64,000 bases of DNA from Streptomyces sp. Ru72 (GCF_002920635.1 NZ_PQSR01000014.1:1-64000); one strand, 5' to 3'. Numbered from the stretch's first letter, positions 41,406-50,198 are shown. Numbers and translations: made by a program. Notes: generated from the sequence alone by a model not told the origin.

Positions 41406-42209
41406 GTGAAGGCCGGCGCGGCACGGACGGCGGCGCCAGGCGGCCCCTCGGCCCCACCGCCCGCACAGACGGACGAGGCGTTCGTGACCACGCTGCGCGA
41501 TCTGAAGAAGCGCACCGGTCTCAGCCTCGCGGCCCTCGCCGCGCGCACCCCCTACAGCAAGTCCGCCTGGCACCGCTATCTCACCGGCGCCCAACGGCCC
41601 CCTCGTTCGGCGGTCGAGGCGCTCGCCGCACTCGCCGGAGCCGACTCCGCTCCCGTGCTGACCCTGTGGGAGGCGGCCGACCGTCCGCCGCCCGCGGACG
41701 CGCCGCCGCACGACTGCCCACCGCCGTGGATCGCCCGGGCGCGTCGGCTGCCGCTGTCGGCGGTCGCCCTCATCGTCACGGTCACCGCGGTGGCCGTCGC
41801 CCTCCTCGCCTCCGACCGTTCGGGTGCGCCGGGTGGACGGCTCGCCGCGGCGTCGCCCCGGTGCCGGGGCGACGCCTGTCAGGGGCAGTTGCCCGACGTG
41901 TCCACCTGCGACCGGGACGCGCAGACCAAGAGCAAGGTCCGCGACGCCACCTATGCGGTGCGCCTCGAATACTCCCCGAACTGCGGCACCGCCTGGGCCG
42001 AGGTCGACGCGGACGCCTCGGACGCCCGCGTCATCTCCGTCCGCAAGGGGCGGGACGTGCTCTCCGCGGCGTATCCGGGAGACGGTTCCGGAGGCTCGGC
42101 GAGCCCCATGCTCGCCGTGACGTCGCCCGACGACGTGGAGGCGTGCGCCAAGGTGGACGGCACGCTGGCGTGCACCGGCCTGGACGCCGAGCCCGCCGAG
42201 GAGCACTGA
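41406..42209 (+). CDS. XRE-type HTH-membrane protein with DUF2690
   Basis: A 267-aa membrane-anchored protein. An XRE helix-turn-helix is at residues about 28-75 (LKKRTGLSLAALAARTPYSK; YLTGAQRPPRSAVEALAALA). One transmembrane segment follows near 118-138 (LSAVALIVTVTAVAVALLA). The extracytoplasmic part is DUF2690 with conserved Cys (CRGDACQG, CDRDAQTKSK, SPNCGTAWAE). This HTH-TM-DUF2690 layout is common in Streptomyces; function is unknown. It starts at GTG 41406. Confidence 0.8.
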   Translation: MKAGAARTAAPGGPSAPPPAQTDEAFVTTLRDLKKRTGLSLAALAARTPYSKSAWHRYLTGAQRPPRSAVEALAALAGADSAPVLTLWEAADRPPPADAPPHDCPPPWIARARRLPLSAVALIVTVTAVAVALLASDRSGAPGGRLAAASPRCRGDACQGQLPDVSTCDRDAQTKSKVRDATYAVRLEYSPNCGTAWAEVDADASDARVISVRKGRDVLSAAYPGDGSGGSASPMLAVTSPDDVEACAKVDGTLACTGLDAEPAEEH

Positions 42210-42275
42210 CCGCATGCCCGAACCGGCCGCCGCCCCGGGAAATGTGCGGTCTCCACACTCCGCCCTGAGGGAGGT

Positions 42276-42290
42276 CCTACATGTTGTAGG
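42276..42290. promoter_or_regulatory. CCTAC-N5-GTAGG operator, copy 1
   Basis: CCTAC-ATGTT-GTAGG is a perfect inverted repeat (six paired bases if read CCTACA-TGT-TGTAGG). It is centred 69 bp upstream of GTG 42352. The same CCTAC-N5-GTAGG layout occurs at 43155-43171 before the next gene. It resembles CTACA/TGTAG-type BlaI-family sites, but the regulator is not identified. Confidence 0.55.
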
Positions 42291-42351
42291 GTTTGGCCCG
42301 TCCGTCCGCCGGTCGGTATCGGCCGGCCCGTTGTGTGCCGTCGGGGGATCT

Positions 42352-42993
42352 GTGCGGGAGTCCGAGGAGCCGTCACCAGCGGGCGGCCCGATGTTCGAAC
42401 AGATGGTGGACCGGGCCCTCGGCCATCCGGGGATCGGGGCGGCGATCGGCGCCACCTGCGCGGAACCGGCGCGCGAGCAGCTGCGTGCGCGGGCGCTGGA
42501 GGCGCGTGACCGCCTCGTCTCGATCGCCGCCGACGAGTATCACCACTACCTCGCGTTGCGGGCCGCGGCAGCCGACCGTGACAGGCCGGAGGGGGCGGGT
42601 GATGATCGTACGCAAAGAAGACTGCTGCCGGCGCTCGCGGTCCTGGTGCCGAGCCTCGGAGCCGCGGCCACGGGAGTGTTCCTGCTGTGCGGCTTCGGAC
42701 TGCGGGCCTTCGCCGTGCGCCCGCACATCGGCGACGGGCTCGTGATGTCCGGGGTGATCGCCGCCGTCGTGACGGCGGGAGCGGCCCTCGGGGACCTCGC
42801 CTGGCTCCTGGCGGCCCGCGCCCGGACCCGCCGCGACGACGGCGGCGATCCCACGGACCGCGACCCCCGGGTGCGCCGCGCCCGTGAGATCTGGGAGCGC
42901 GCCCTGCTGGAGCGGGCGATCGTGCCGTTCCTGCTGGAACACGCGGACCTCGAACGCGCCGGGCTGGAGCACGTCGAGGAGAGAGCCCCATAG
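42352..42993 (+). CDS. Small two-helix membrane protein
   Basis: A 213-aa protein with no recognised family. A soluble helical part (residues about 20-80: EQMVDRALGHPGIGAAIGAT; LEARDRLVSIAADEYHHY) is followed by two transmembrane segments (LLPALAVLVPSLGAAATG...; LVMSGVIAAVVTAGAALG...) and a charged C-terminus. GTG 42352 has a GGGGGA site. It lies under the same type of palindrome as the following MprF-like gene, suggesting a shared envelope-stress regulon. Confidence 0.6.
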   Translation: MRESEEPSPAGGPMFEQMVDRALGHPGIGAAIGATCAEPAREQLRARALEARDRLVSIAADEYHHYLALRAAAADRDRPEGAGDDRTQRRLLPALAVLVPSLGAAATGVFLLCGFGLRAFAVRPHIGDGLVMSGVIAAVVTAGAALGDLAWLLAARARTRRDDGGDPTDRDPRVRRAREIWERALLERAIVPFLLEHADLERAGLEHVEERAP

Positions 42994-43154
42994 GCCGGGG
43001 AGAGAACCCCCCACCGACAGACCCGTAGACTTCCAGAGGTTCCCCTACGGGGTGAACCCGTCGCCCCCGGCGGCCGTCCCGCGCCGCTCGTGCCGGGTTC
43101 ACAGGGAACGGGATCGTCCTTGCCGGACTCCTACCTAAGAAAAGCCACCGTTAC

Positions 43155-43171
43155 CCCTACGAAATGTAGGG
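43155..43171. promoter_or_regulatory. CCTAC-N5-GTAGG operator, copy 2
   Basis: CCCTAC-GAAAT-GTAGGG is a perfect 6-bp inverted repeat, centred 75 bp upstream of GTG 43238, with the same spacing as copy 1 at 42276-42290. The matching layout before two adjacent genes makes this a credible operator. Confidence 0.6.
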
Positions 43172-43237
43172 TCGATGCGAGTGCTTCCGTCCACGCCGGT
43201 CGCTCCGGCCCCTCTCTCGTCAAGGTGAGTCATCGCG

Positions 43238-45082
43238 GTGCCCGCACAGCAGCAAGCAGAGATCGTCCAGCAGCACGCCCGCCGCCCGCAGGGCGCGGCG
43301 GGGGAGGGTCCGTCCCTGCCCGCGCGCCTGGGTCCCGGGGCGGCCGTCGCCACGGTCTGGTACCTGCGGCTGATGGCCCTGCTGAACATCGTGGCCGTCG
43401 TCTCGCTGCCCTTCCGTGAGGAGGTGCACGAGCACAACGGCGGTGAGTTCTTCACCCCGTACCTGGCCACCGCCGGACTGGTCTCGGCGGCCCTCGCCCT
43501 GTTCCTGGCCATGGTCATGCGGCGGCGCAAGCGCGCGGCCTGGATGGCGAACATCCTGCTCGCCGGCCCGCTGCTCGCGCTCTACGCGGCAGCCCTGACC
43601 CGGCACCAGTACAACCAGCACGTCTTCAACTGGGTCTCCGCCCTGCTCACCGCTCTGTTCGTGGCCGCGCTGCTGCTCGGCCGCAAGGAGTTCCGGGCCG
43701 TGGGCGACCGCTCCAACCCCAAGCTCGCGCTGATCGTCGCCGCCTGCGGCATCGTCGTCAGCGGCGGCATCGGCACCCTGCTGGTGGACGCCACCAACAA
43801 GGCGCACACCGAGGCCTCGGCCTCCCTCGCGGACGAGATCGTCTATGCGCTGCTGCGCGGCGTCAGCGTCGGCCCGCTCGCGGACCACATCGAGCACGTG
43901 CACGCCCCCCGCTGGGTGGACATCACCATCAACGTCCTGACCGCGGCGACCTTCCTCCTCGTCCTGTACGCCTGCTTCCGCGCGCCCCGTGGCCGCGAGC
44001 TCCTCGGCGAGGAGGACGAGCGACGGCTGCGCGAACTGCTCGACAAGCAGGGGGAGCGGGACTCCCTCGGTTACTTCGCGCTGCGGCGCGACAAGGCCGT
44101 GATCTGGTCCCCGAGCGGCAAGGCCGCCATTGCCTACCGGGTGGTCGGCGGCGTCACCCTCGCCTCCGGCGACCCGATCGGCGACCCCGAGGCCTGGCCC
44201 GGCGCCATCGAGGAGTGGCTGCAGGAGGCCCGCCGGCACGCCTGGACCCCCGCCGTCATGGGCGCGAGTGAAGAGGCCGGCACGATCTACGCCCGGCACG
44301 GTCTGGACGCCCTCGAACTGGGCGACGAGGCGATCGTGGAGGTGTCCGACTTCAGCCTCGAGGGGCGTGCGATGCGGGTCGTGCGGCAGGCGCACAACCG
44401 GGTCCGGCGCGCCGGATACACCGTGACCGTCCGCCGCCACGGGGACATCCCCGAGTCCGAGATGGCCGAGCTGATCGAGAAGGCCGACCACTGGCGCGAC
44501 GGCGCCACCGAGCGCGGCTTCTCCATGGCCCTCGGCCGCCTCGGCGACCCCGCCGACGGGTGCTGCATGATGCTCGAGTGCCGCGACGGCGAGGGCGAGC
44601 CGCGGGCCCTGCTCAGCTTCGTTCCCTGGGGCGAGCACGGCCTGTCCCTCGACCTGATGCGCCGCGACCGCGACTGCGAGAACGGCCTGATGGAGTTCAT
44701 GGTCATCGAGCTGCTGCTGCGCGCCCGCGAGCTCGGCATCGAGCGGGTGTCGCTCAACTTCGCCATGTTCCGCGCCGTCTTCGAACGCGGCTCCCGCCTC
44801 GGCGCCGGCCCCGTACTGCGGCTGTGGCGCTCGGTGCTGACGTTCTTCTCCCGCTGGTGGCAGATCGAGTCCCTGTACCGGGCCAACGCCAAGTACCGGC
44901 CGGTCTGGGAGCCCCGCTTCCTGCTGTTCGAGAACACCCGCGACATACCGCGCATCGGCATCGCCAGCGCACGGGCCGAGGGGTTCCTGACCGCGCCGAG
45001 CCTGCCGTCCCTCTTCCGCCGCCGGCACGCCCCGGCGGCCGGGGGAGGACAGCCGACACCGGCGCACGGCAGCGGCCGGTGA
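43238..45082 (+). CDS. MprF-like aminoacyl-phosphatidylglycerol synthase
   Basis: A 614-aa membrane enzyme. The N-terminal about 250 residues hold multiple transmembrane segments (YLRLMALLNIVAVVSLPF; ANILLAGPLLALYAAAL; LALIVAACGIVVSGGIGTLL; INVLTAATFLLVLYACF). The C-terminal DUF2156/LPG-synthase domain carries SLGYFALRRDKAVIWSPSG, VGGVTLASGDPIGDPEA, GFSMALGRLGDPADG and a final WQIESLYRANAKYRPVWEP. The family moves lysine or alanine from aminoacyl-tRNA to phosphatidylglycerol, lowering surface charge and protecting against cationic peptides. GTG 43238 has AAGGTGA about 8 nt upstream and an operator copy 75 bp upstream. A strong terminator follows. Confidence 0.85.
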   Translation: MPAQQQAEIVQQHARRPQGAAGEGPSLPARLGPGAAVATVWYLRLMALLNIVAVVSLPFREEVHEHNGGEFFTPYLATAGLVSAALALFLAMVMRRRKRAAWMANILLAGPLLALYAAALTRHQYNQHVFNWVSALLTALFVAALLLGRKEFRAVGDRSNPKLALIVAACGIVVSGGIGTLLVDATNKAHTEASASLADEIVYALLRGVSVGPLADHIEHVHAPRWVDITINVLTAATFLLVLYACFRAPRGRELLGEEDERRLRELLDKQGERDSLGYFALRRDKAVIWSPSGKAAIAYRVVGGVTLASGDPIGDPEAWPGAIEEWLQEARRHAWTPAVMGASEEAGTIYARHGLDALELGDEAIVEVSDFSLEGRAMRVVRQAHNRVRRAGYTVTVRRHGDIPESEMAELIEKADHWRDGATERGFSMALGRLGDPADGCCMMLECRDGEGEPRALLSFVPWGEHGLSLDLMRRDRDCENGLMEFMVIELLLRARELGIERVSLNFAMFRAVFERGSRLGAGPVLRLWRSVLTFFSRWWQIESLYRANAKYRPVWEPRFLLFENTRDIPRIGIASARAEGFLTAPSLPSLFRRRHAPAAGGGQPTPAHGSGR

Positions 45083-45105
45083 CGCGGGAAGGTCATTGAG
45101 CGGCA

Positions 45106-45144
45106 AAGTCCCGGGTCCGCGGTGAGACACCGCGCCCGGGACTT
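45106..45144. terminator. Strong stem-loop after MprF-like gene
   Basis: AAGTCCCGGG, a two-base gap, then CGCGGTG pairs with CACCGCG, one base, then CCGGGACTT around a 3-nt loop. It starts 24 nt after the stop and insulates the MprF-like gene from the permease pair. Confidence 0.75.
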
Positions 45145-45206
45145 CGTACAGACGGGGAGGGGAAGCCACCCCGCGCCGCCCGCCCCTTTCCGGAGGTACC
45201 CCGCTC

Positions 45207-46220
45207 GTGACCGCCGTCAAAGCACCCCCGGCCCCGGTCGACCGGGGCCACGACGAGGAGCCTTCGCAGGGCTGGCAGTTCAACTCCTCCCTGGGCCTGA
45301 CCCTGCTGCTGCTCGTGCTGGTCGTCGGGCAGGGCCCGATCCGCCGGGCGCTGGGCGCGCCGGTGATGCAGAGCTGGATGACCGTGTTCCTCGCGGTGGT
45401 CGTCCAGGCGCTGCCGTTCCTCGTCCTCGGCGTGCTGCTGTCAGCGGCGCTCGCGGTGTTCGTCCCGCCGTCGTTCTTCGCCCGCGCGCTGCCGAAGCGG
45501 CCCGCCCTCGCGGTGCCCGTCGCGGGGGTGGCCGGGGCGGTCCTGCCCGGCTGCGAATGCGCCTCGGTGCCCGTCGCCGGGGCACTGGTACGCCGGGGTG
45601 TGACGCCCGCGGCGGCGCTGGCGTTCCTGCTGTCCGCGCCCGCGATCAACCCGATCGTGCTGACCGCCACGGCCGTGGCCTTCCCCCGCGACCCGGAGAT
45701 GGTCCTCGCCCGGTTCCTGGCCAGCCTCCTCGTGGCGTGCGCGATGGGCTGGCTGTGGCAGCGGCTCGGCCGCACCGACTGGCTGCGGCCGCCGGCCCGG
45801 GCGTCGTACGAAGGGCAGAGCAAGGGGGCCGCGTTCTGGGGGTCCGTACGGCACGACGTCATGCACGCCGGGGGCTTCCTGGTCGTCGGCGCCATGGCCG
45901 CGGCGACCCTCAAGGCCGTGGCGCCGGCGAGCTGGCTGCGGACGGCGGCCGGCAACCCGGTCGTGGCGGTCCTCGCGCTCTCCGTGCTCGCGGTGCTGCT
46001 GTCGATCTGCTCCGAGGCGGACGCGTTCGTGGCGGCCTCGCTGTCGCAGTTCTCGCTGACCGCGCGGCTGGCGTTCCTGGTGGTCGGGCCGATGATCGAC
46101 CTGAAGCTGTTCGCGATGCAGGCCGGCACCTTCGGCCGCTCCTTCGCACTGCGGTTCGCGCCCGCCACCTTCGCGCTGGCCGTCCTGGTGTCGGTCCTGA
46201 CCGGGGCGGTGCTGCTGTGA
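45207..46220 (+). CDS. UPF0718 (DUF318) family permease
   Basis: A 337-aa membrane protein of the UPF0718/YraQ family, with about eight transmembrane segments and the conserved Cys/Pro signature AGAVLPGCECASVPVAGALV, then SAPAINPIVLTATA, and a second half with SICSEADAFVAASLSQF. Members are linked to metal or oxyanion transport but the substrate is unproven. GTG 45207 has a GGAGG site about 11 nt upstream. It overlaps the next gene (GTGA), and the TIGR03943 protein is its regular partner in Actinobacteria and Firmicutes. Confidence 0.8.
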   Translation: MTAVKAPPAPVDRGHDEEPSQGWQFNSSLGLTLLLLVLVVGQGPIRRALGAPVMQSWMTVFLAVVVQALPFLVLGVLLSAALAVFVPPSFFARALPKRPALAVPVAGVAGAVLPGCECASVPVAGALVRRGVTPAAALAFLLSAPAINPIVLTATAVAFPRDPEMVLARFLASLLVACAMGWLWQRLGRTDWLRPPARASYEGQSKGAAFWGSVRHDVMHAGGFLVVGAMAAATLKAVAPASWLRTAAGNPVVAVLALSVLAVLLSICSEADAFVAASLSQFSLTARLAFLVVGPMIDLKLFAMQAGTFGRSFALRFAPATFALAVLVSVLTGAVLL

Positions 46221-46981
46221 ACCGGCAGGCGCAAGCGGCCGTCATGTTCCTGGTGGGCGGGGCACTGCTGCACGCCGGGACCACCGGCCTGTACCTGCGC
46301 TACGTCAAGGCGGGCCTGCAGCCGCTGCTGCTCGCGGCCGGCGCCGTCCTGATCGTGGCGGCGGCCGCCACCTTCTGGTACGAGCTGCGCCGCGCCCGGG
46401 CTGCCCGGAGGCACCCCGGCGGCGAGGCACACGACCGACATGGCGGCCACGCCGGCGGCCACGGCCACGCCCACCGCGAGCCGCGGATCTCCTGGCTCCT
46501 CGTGCTCCCCCTGTTCGCGCTCATCCTGGTCGCCCCGCCCGCGCTCGGCTCCTACAGTGCCGTGCGTTCCGGTACGGCCCTCCAGCAGCCCCTGGCCTAT
46601 CCGCCCCTGCCGTCCGGCGACCCGGTCAGGCTCGGCCTGGTGGACTACGCCGGCCGCGCGGCGTACGGCCACGGACGCTCCCTCGGCGGCCGGAAGGTGG
46701 AGATCAACGGGTTCGTGGCGCTGGACCACACAGGGACGCCGTACCTGGTCCGCATGGCTCTCAACTGCTGCGCCGCCGACGCCCAGCCGGTCAAGATCGG
46801 CCTGACCGGCAAGCTGCCGCCCGTCCTGGAGCCGGACTCCTGGCTCGACGTCACCGGCACCTACACCCCGAAGCGCGCCGAGGACCCCGTCAACGGTGGG
46901 ATCATCCCCTACCTCGACGTCATACAGGCGAAGCCGGTCGCGGCCCCCGGCGACCCGTACGACGAGAGCTGGAACAGCTGA
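46217..46981 (+). CDS. TIGR03943-family partner of the permease, His-rich loop
   Basis: A 254-aa membrane protein of the TIGR03943 family. Two N-terminal transmembrane segments (AAVMFLVGGALLHAGTTG; PLLLAAGAVLIVAAAATF) precede a His-rich loop (residues about 70-92: ten or so His with Gly) that could bind metal. A third segment (LLVLPLFALILVAPPAL) leads to the extracytoplasmic domain with VEINGFVALDHTGTPYLVRM, LNCCAADAQPVKI and WLDVTGTY. The GTG overlaps the permease stop. The His-rich loop supports a metal-homeostasis role, as inference. Confidence 0.75.
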   Translation: MNRQAQAAVMFLVGGALLHAGTTGLYLRYVKAGLQPLLLAAGAVLIVAAAATFWYELRRARAARRHPGGEAHDRHGGHAGGHGHAHREPRISWLLVLPLFALILVAPPALGSYSAVRSGTALQQPLAYPPLPSGDPVRLGLVDYAGRAAYGHGRSLGGRKVEINGFVALDHTGTPYLVRMALNCCAADAQPVKIGLTGKLPPVLEPDSWLDVTGTYTPKRAEDPVNGGIIPYLDVIQAKPVAAPGDPYDESWNS

Positions 46982-47005
46982 GCACGGTGGGGCGCCTGAC
47001 CGTGC

Positions 47006-47587
47006 TCAGGCGCCGGACGCCCGCACCCCGTCCAGGGCCACGGTCAGGACCCTGTCCCGCTGGGCGTCGTCCAGGAAGTTCGTCGCCGTGATGCCGGCGA
47101 CCATCCGCAGCAGGTCGTCGAAGGTCATGTCCGTGCGCGCCCGGCCGGCCTGCTGCGCCCGCTCGAAGAGCGGGCCGCCCGCCCGGTACATGGACTCCCG
47201 GCAGGCCAGGAAGATCTCCGACTCGTCGTCCATCGCCTCGCGGATCGCCCGCTTGGTCACCGTGTAGTCCACGAACCGGCGCAGCCACGAGGTGAGCGCC
47301 TCCCACGGCTCACGGTCCGCGACCTCCCGCGCCACCCGGCACAGGTCGTTCACCTCGCCCGCGTAGACGCTCTCGAAGAGATGGCGGCGGGTGGGGAAGT
47401 TGCGGTACAGCGTGCCGATCCCGACGCCCGCGCGCCTCGCGATGTCCTCCAGGGACGCCTCCGCGCCGTGCTCCGCGAAGGCCTCGCGGGCGGCGGCGAT
47501 CAGGGCGTCGTAGTTGCGGGCGGCGTCCTTTCGGTGCGGCCGCTGGGACGCCACGATCTCACTGACGGGGAACGGCGGGGTCGTCAC
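47006..47587 (-). CDS. TetR-family repressor of the adjacent MFS gene
   Basis: A 193-aa TetR-type regulator. The helix-turn-helix is AGVGIGTLYRNFPTRRHLFE, preceded by FAEHGAEASLEDIARR. The C-terminal half is the ligand domain. The start is GTG 47587 with GGGAGG 6 nt upstream. It is divergent from an MFS exporter, and two inverted repeats lie just upstream of its own start, so it probably represses itself and the exporter and is released by a drug. Confidence 0.85.
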   Translation of the reverse strand: MTTPPFPVSEIVASQRPHRKDAARNYDALIAAAREAFAEHGAEASLEDIARRAGVGIGTLYRNFPTRRHLFESVYAGEVNDLCRVAREVADREPWEALTSWLRRFVDYTVTKRAIREAMDDESEIFLACRESMYRAGGPLFERAQQAGRARTDMTFDDLLRMVAGITATNFLDDAQRDRVLTVALDGVRASGA

Positions 47588-47614
47588 TGCTGCCTCCCGA
47601 GGCCGGCCGGTTGA

Positions 47615-47656
47615 AGCGGAGGTGTGCCTCCGCTACAGTGGAGGCGCACCTCCACT
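47615..47656. promoter_or_regulatory. Two phased TetR-type operators
   Basis: Two inverted repeats of the same design: AGCGGAGG with CCTCCGCT around TGTG (47615-47634), and AGTGGAGG with CCTCCACT around CGCA (47637-47656). Their centres are 22 bp apart, close to two helical turns, so two dimers could bind on one face. They start 28 bp upstream of the TetR gene start. Confidence 0.75.
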
Positions 47657-47893
47657 TTATCAGTCGGGGTGCGTCCGCCCTGGGCGCGTGCGGCCGTGCG
47701 CGCCCCCGGCGGCCTCATGCCCATGACCTCGTACCGCGGGCCCTGCGCCGATCGCACCGCCCGCCCGTCAGTCCGTCCGCTCCGCGACCGCTCCCCGCGG
47801 CCGTCGGCGTGCTCCACGCTGCCCTGACGCACGGCGGAGTCCTACGACCGCGGCCGGAAGATCTCGGCCGCGCCCTGTTCGGAGAGGCTTTTC
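47657..47893 (+). promoter_or_regulatory. Upstream/leader region of MFS gene
   Basis: About 237 bp lie between the operators and the MFS start. No coding signal is convincing on either strand. The GGAGAGGC site before ATG 47894 is at its end. If the promoter is at the operators, the MFS mRNA has a long leader; another promoter within this stretch is possible. Confidence 0.4.
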
Positions 47894-49330
47894 ATGCCCC
47901 GGAAGTCCACCCGCCTCACCTTCGCGGTCCTCGCGACCGGTGCGGGCGTGTTCTCCATGTTGCAGTCACTGATCGCGCCGGCCCTGCCGACCGTCCAGCA
48001 CGCGCTGCACACCTCTCAGTCCACCGCGACCTGGGTGATGACCGCGTACCTGCTGTCCGCCTCGGTCTTCACACCGATCCTCGGCCGGGTCGGCGACCTC
48101 GTGGGAAGGAAACGCACACTCGTCGCGGTGCTGCTGACGCTGCTGGCCGGCTGTCTGCTCGCCGCGCTCGCGCCGACCATCGGCGTGCTGATCGTCGCCC
48201 GGGTCGTCCAGGGCGCCGGCGGAGCGCTGTTCCCGCTGTCGTTCGGCATCATCCGGGACGAGTTCGCCCCGGCCGAGGTGAGCGGCAGCATCAGCAACCT
48301 GTCCGCCGTGATCGCCGCCGGTGGCGGCGTGGGCATCGTGGCGGCGGGCCCCATCGTCTCCGCGCTCGACTACCGCTGGCTGTTCTGGATCCCGGTCGCC
48401 GTCGTCGCCGTCACCACGCTGATCGCCGCCCGCTTCGTGCCGGAGTCGCCGAGCCGTGCCGAGGGACGCGTCAACTGGCTCGGTGCCGTGCTGCTGTCCG
48501 CATGGCTGGTGGCGCTGTTGCTGCCGCTCAGCCAGGCGACCAGGTGGGGCTGGGCATCGGCCCCGGTGATCGGTCTCTTCCTCGCCGCCGCGGTGCTGTT
48601 CGCGCTGTGGCTGTCGGCCGAGGCGGGTTCCCGCAACCCGCTCATCGATCTGCGCGTCCTGCGGCTGCCCGCCGTGTGGACGACCAACACCGCCGCGCTG
48701 CTGTTCGGCGCGGGCATGTACGCGATCTGGTCCTTCCTGCCCGCCTTCGTGCAGACGCCCGGCTCCGCCGGATACGGCTTCGGTGCGTCCGTCACCGCGT
48801 CCGGGCTGCTCATGCTGCCGATGCTGGTGGCCATGTTCGTCTCGGGCGTGCTGAGCGGCCGCCTGGAGCCGGTCGTGGGGGCCAAGGCGCTGCTCACTGC
48901 GGGGGCCGCGCTGGGTGCGGTCGCCTGCGGGTTCCTCACCCTGTGGCACGACGCGCAGTGGCAGGTGGCTCTCGTGGCCGGTGTGTTCGGCTTCGGCATC
49001 GGACTGGCCTTCGCCTCCATGGCCAACCTGATCGTCGGCAGCGTTCCGGCCGAGCAGACCGGCGCGGCGACCGGAATGAACGCCAACATCCGGACGATCG
49101 GCGGCTCCATCGGCGCGGCGGTCACCAGTGTGCTGGTGACGGGCCGGTTGCAGCCCACGGGGCTGCCGTACGGCTCCGGGTACACGCACGGCTTCGGTCT
49201 GCTGGGGGTGCTGTGCCTCGGCGCCGCGCTGGCCGCGCTGTTGGTGCCCGGCGGGCGCGCGTTGCGCACCGCGGGTGCCCCGCGAGCCGCTTCGCACCCG
49301 GAGCGGGAGGCTGCCACGTCGGGTACGTGA
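47894..49330 (+). CDS. MFS drug transporter, DHA2 type
   Basis: A 478-aa transporter with about 14 predicted transmembrane segments, the DHA2 size. It shows GRVGDLVGRKRTLV (MFS motif A) and the later GLAFASMANLIVGSVPAEQ and GAATGMNANIRTIGGSIGAA (motif typical of the family). The family exports drugs with protons. It is divergent from a TetR gene with paired operators, so it is likely drug-induced. The substrate is unknown. Confidence 0.85.
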   Translation: MPRKSTRLTFAVLATGAGVFSMLQSLIAPALPTVQHALHTSQSTATWVMTAYLLSASVFTPILGRVGDLVGRKRTLVAVLLTLLAGCLLAALAPTIGVLIVARVVQGAGGALFPLSFGIIRDEFAPAEVSGSISNLSAVIAAGGGVGIVAAGPIVSALDYRWLFWIPVAVVAVTTLIAARFVPESPSRAEGRVNWLGAVLLSAWLVALLLPLSQATRWGWASAPVIGLFLAAAVLFALWLSAEAGSRNPLIDLRVLRLPAVWTTNTAALLFGAGMYAIWSFLPAFVQTPGSAGYGFGASVTASGLLMLPMLVAMFVSGVLSGRLEPVVGAKALLTAGAALGAVACGFLTLWHDAQWQVALVAGVFGFGIGLAFASMANLIVGSVPAEQTGAATGMNANIRTIGGSIGAAVTSVLVTGRLQPTGLPYGSGYTHGFGLLGVLCLGAALAALLVPGGRALRTAGAPRAASHPEREAATSGT

Positions 49331-49494
49331 CGTTGCCCTGCGGGCAGCGGTTGCTCGTTGCCGAGGCGGGCAGGGGAAGGCTCCCGGCGACGGCCGGCCC
49401 CCGGGCTCTTGGAGCAGGGGACCCCGGCGCCCCGAGCAGCGCCGACCAGGCGGCGCTGCTCCGTGGGCGGCTGGAGGGGGCCGCTGATGGCTCC

Positions 49495-50109
49495 TCAGCC
49501 CTCACCGCCGTCCGCCGCCACCTGCGCGAGCGTGCGTCCACTGCGGACCGACCGGGCCCGGCGCGGGTCGGGCGTCCCGTGGCCGCCGGAGCCGGCACGC
49601 CCCGCCTTCACCAGCAGCCAGGCCTCCTGCTCGCCGCCCCTCTCGCCACCGCGGAACCGGGTGAGCGCGTACTCGCCGTGCAGCTTCGACCCGTCCAGCC
49701 GGAACGTCGCGTGCCCGCGCTGAAGCGACTCGTCGAAGGGCACGGGGCGCCCGCGCCGGTCGTGGCTGAGCGGCTGATAGGTCCCGCGGTCCCAGACGAT
49801 CACGGTGCCGCCCCCGTACTCGCCCGCAGGAATGACGCCCTCGAAGTCCTCGTACTCCAGCGGATGGTCCTCGGTGGGCACGGCGAGCCGCTTGTCGCCG
49901 GGATCGGCGGACGGGCCCTTGGGGATGGACCAGGACTTGAGGACGTCGCCCACCTGGAGCCGGAAGTCGAAGTGCAGGGTGCTCGCGTCGTGGATCTGCA
50001 CCACGAAGTGGGGCTCCGCGCCGGATGACGCCGTGGCGCCCCGGGGCTCGGCGGTCCGCTCGAAGTCACGTTTGCCGCGGTACTCCCGCAGCCGATCGCC
50101 GCCGCCCAC
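49495..50109 (-). CDS. LigD-type 3'-phosphoesterase domain protein
   Basis: A 204-aa stand-alone 3'-phosphoesterase, the N-terminal module of bacterial LigD. The conserved stretch HFVVQIHDASTLHFDFRL carries His/Asp metal ligands, followed by WSIPKGPSADPGDKRLAV, EDHPLEYEDFEGVIPAGEYG and GSKLHGEYALTRF. The family trims 3'-ribonucleotides or phosphates at DNA ends before joining by NHEJ. No ligase or polymerase domain is attached. The start is GTG 50109. Stand-alone copies are frequent in Streptomyces. Confidence 0.8.
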   Translation of the reverse strand: MGGGDRLREYRGKRDFERTAEPRGATASSGAEPHFVVQIHDASTLHFDFRLQVGDVLKSWSIPKGPSADPGDKRLAVPTEDHPLEYEDFEGVIPAGEYGGGTVIVWDRGTYQPLSHDRRGRPVPFDESLQRGHATFRLDGSKLHGEYALTRFRGGERGGEQEAWLLVKAGRAGSGGHGTPDPRRARSVRSGRTLAQVAADGGEG

Positions 50110-50198
50110 GTCCGGCTCCTTCCGTCTCGGTCCGGGGGCCGAGTACCCCGCAGGCCGGCGGACCCACCGGACGGGTGTGAGCGGGTACCCTCCGAGAC

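Noticed and set aside
43220..46729. A minus-strand open frame of about 1170 codons opposite the MprF-like and permease genes
   Set aside because: Shadow of three well-supported plus-strand membrane-protein genes.
45122..46981. A single fused permease-TIGR03943 reading
   Set aside because: Only the part from 46217 is coding in that frame; the permease uses a different frame and the genes overlap by GTGA.
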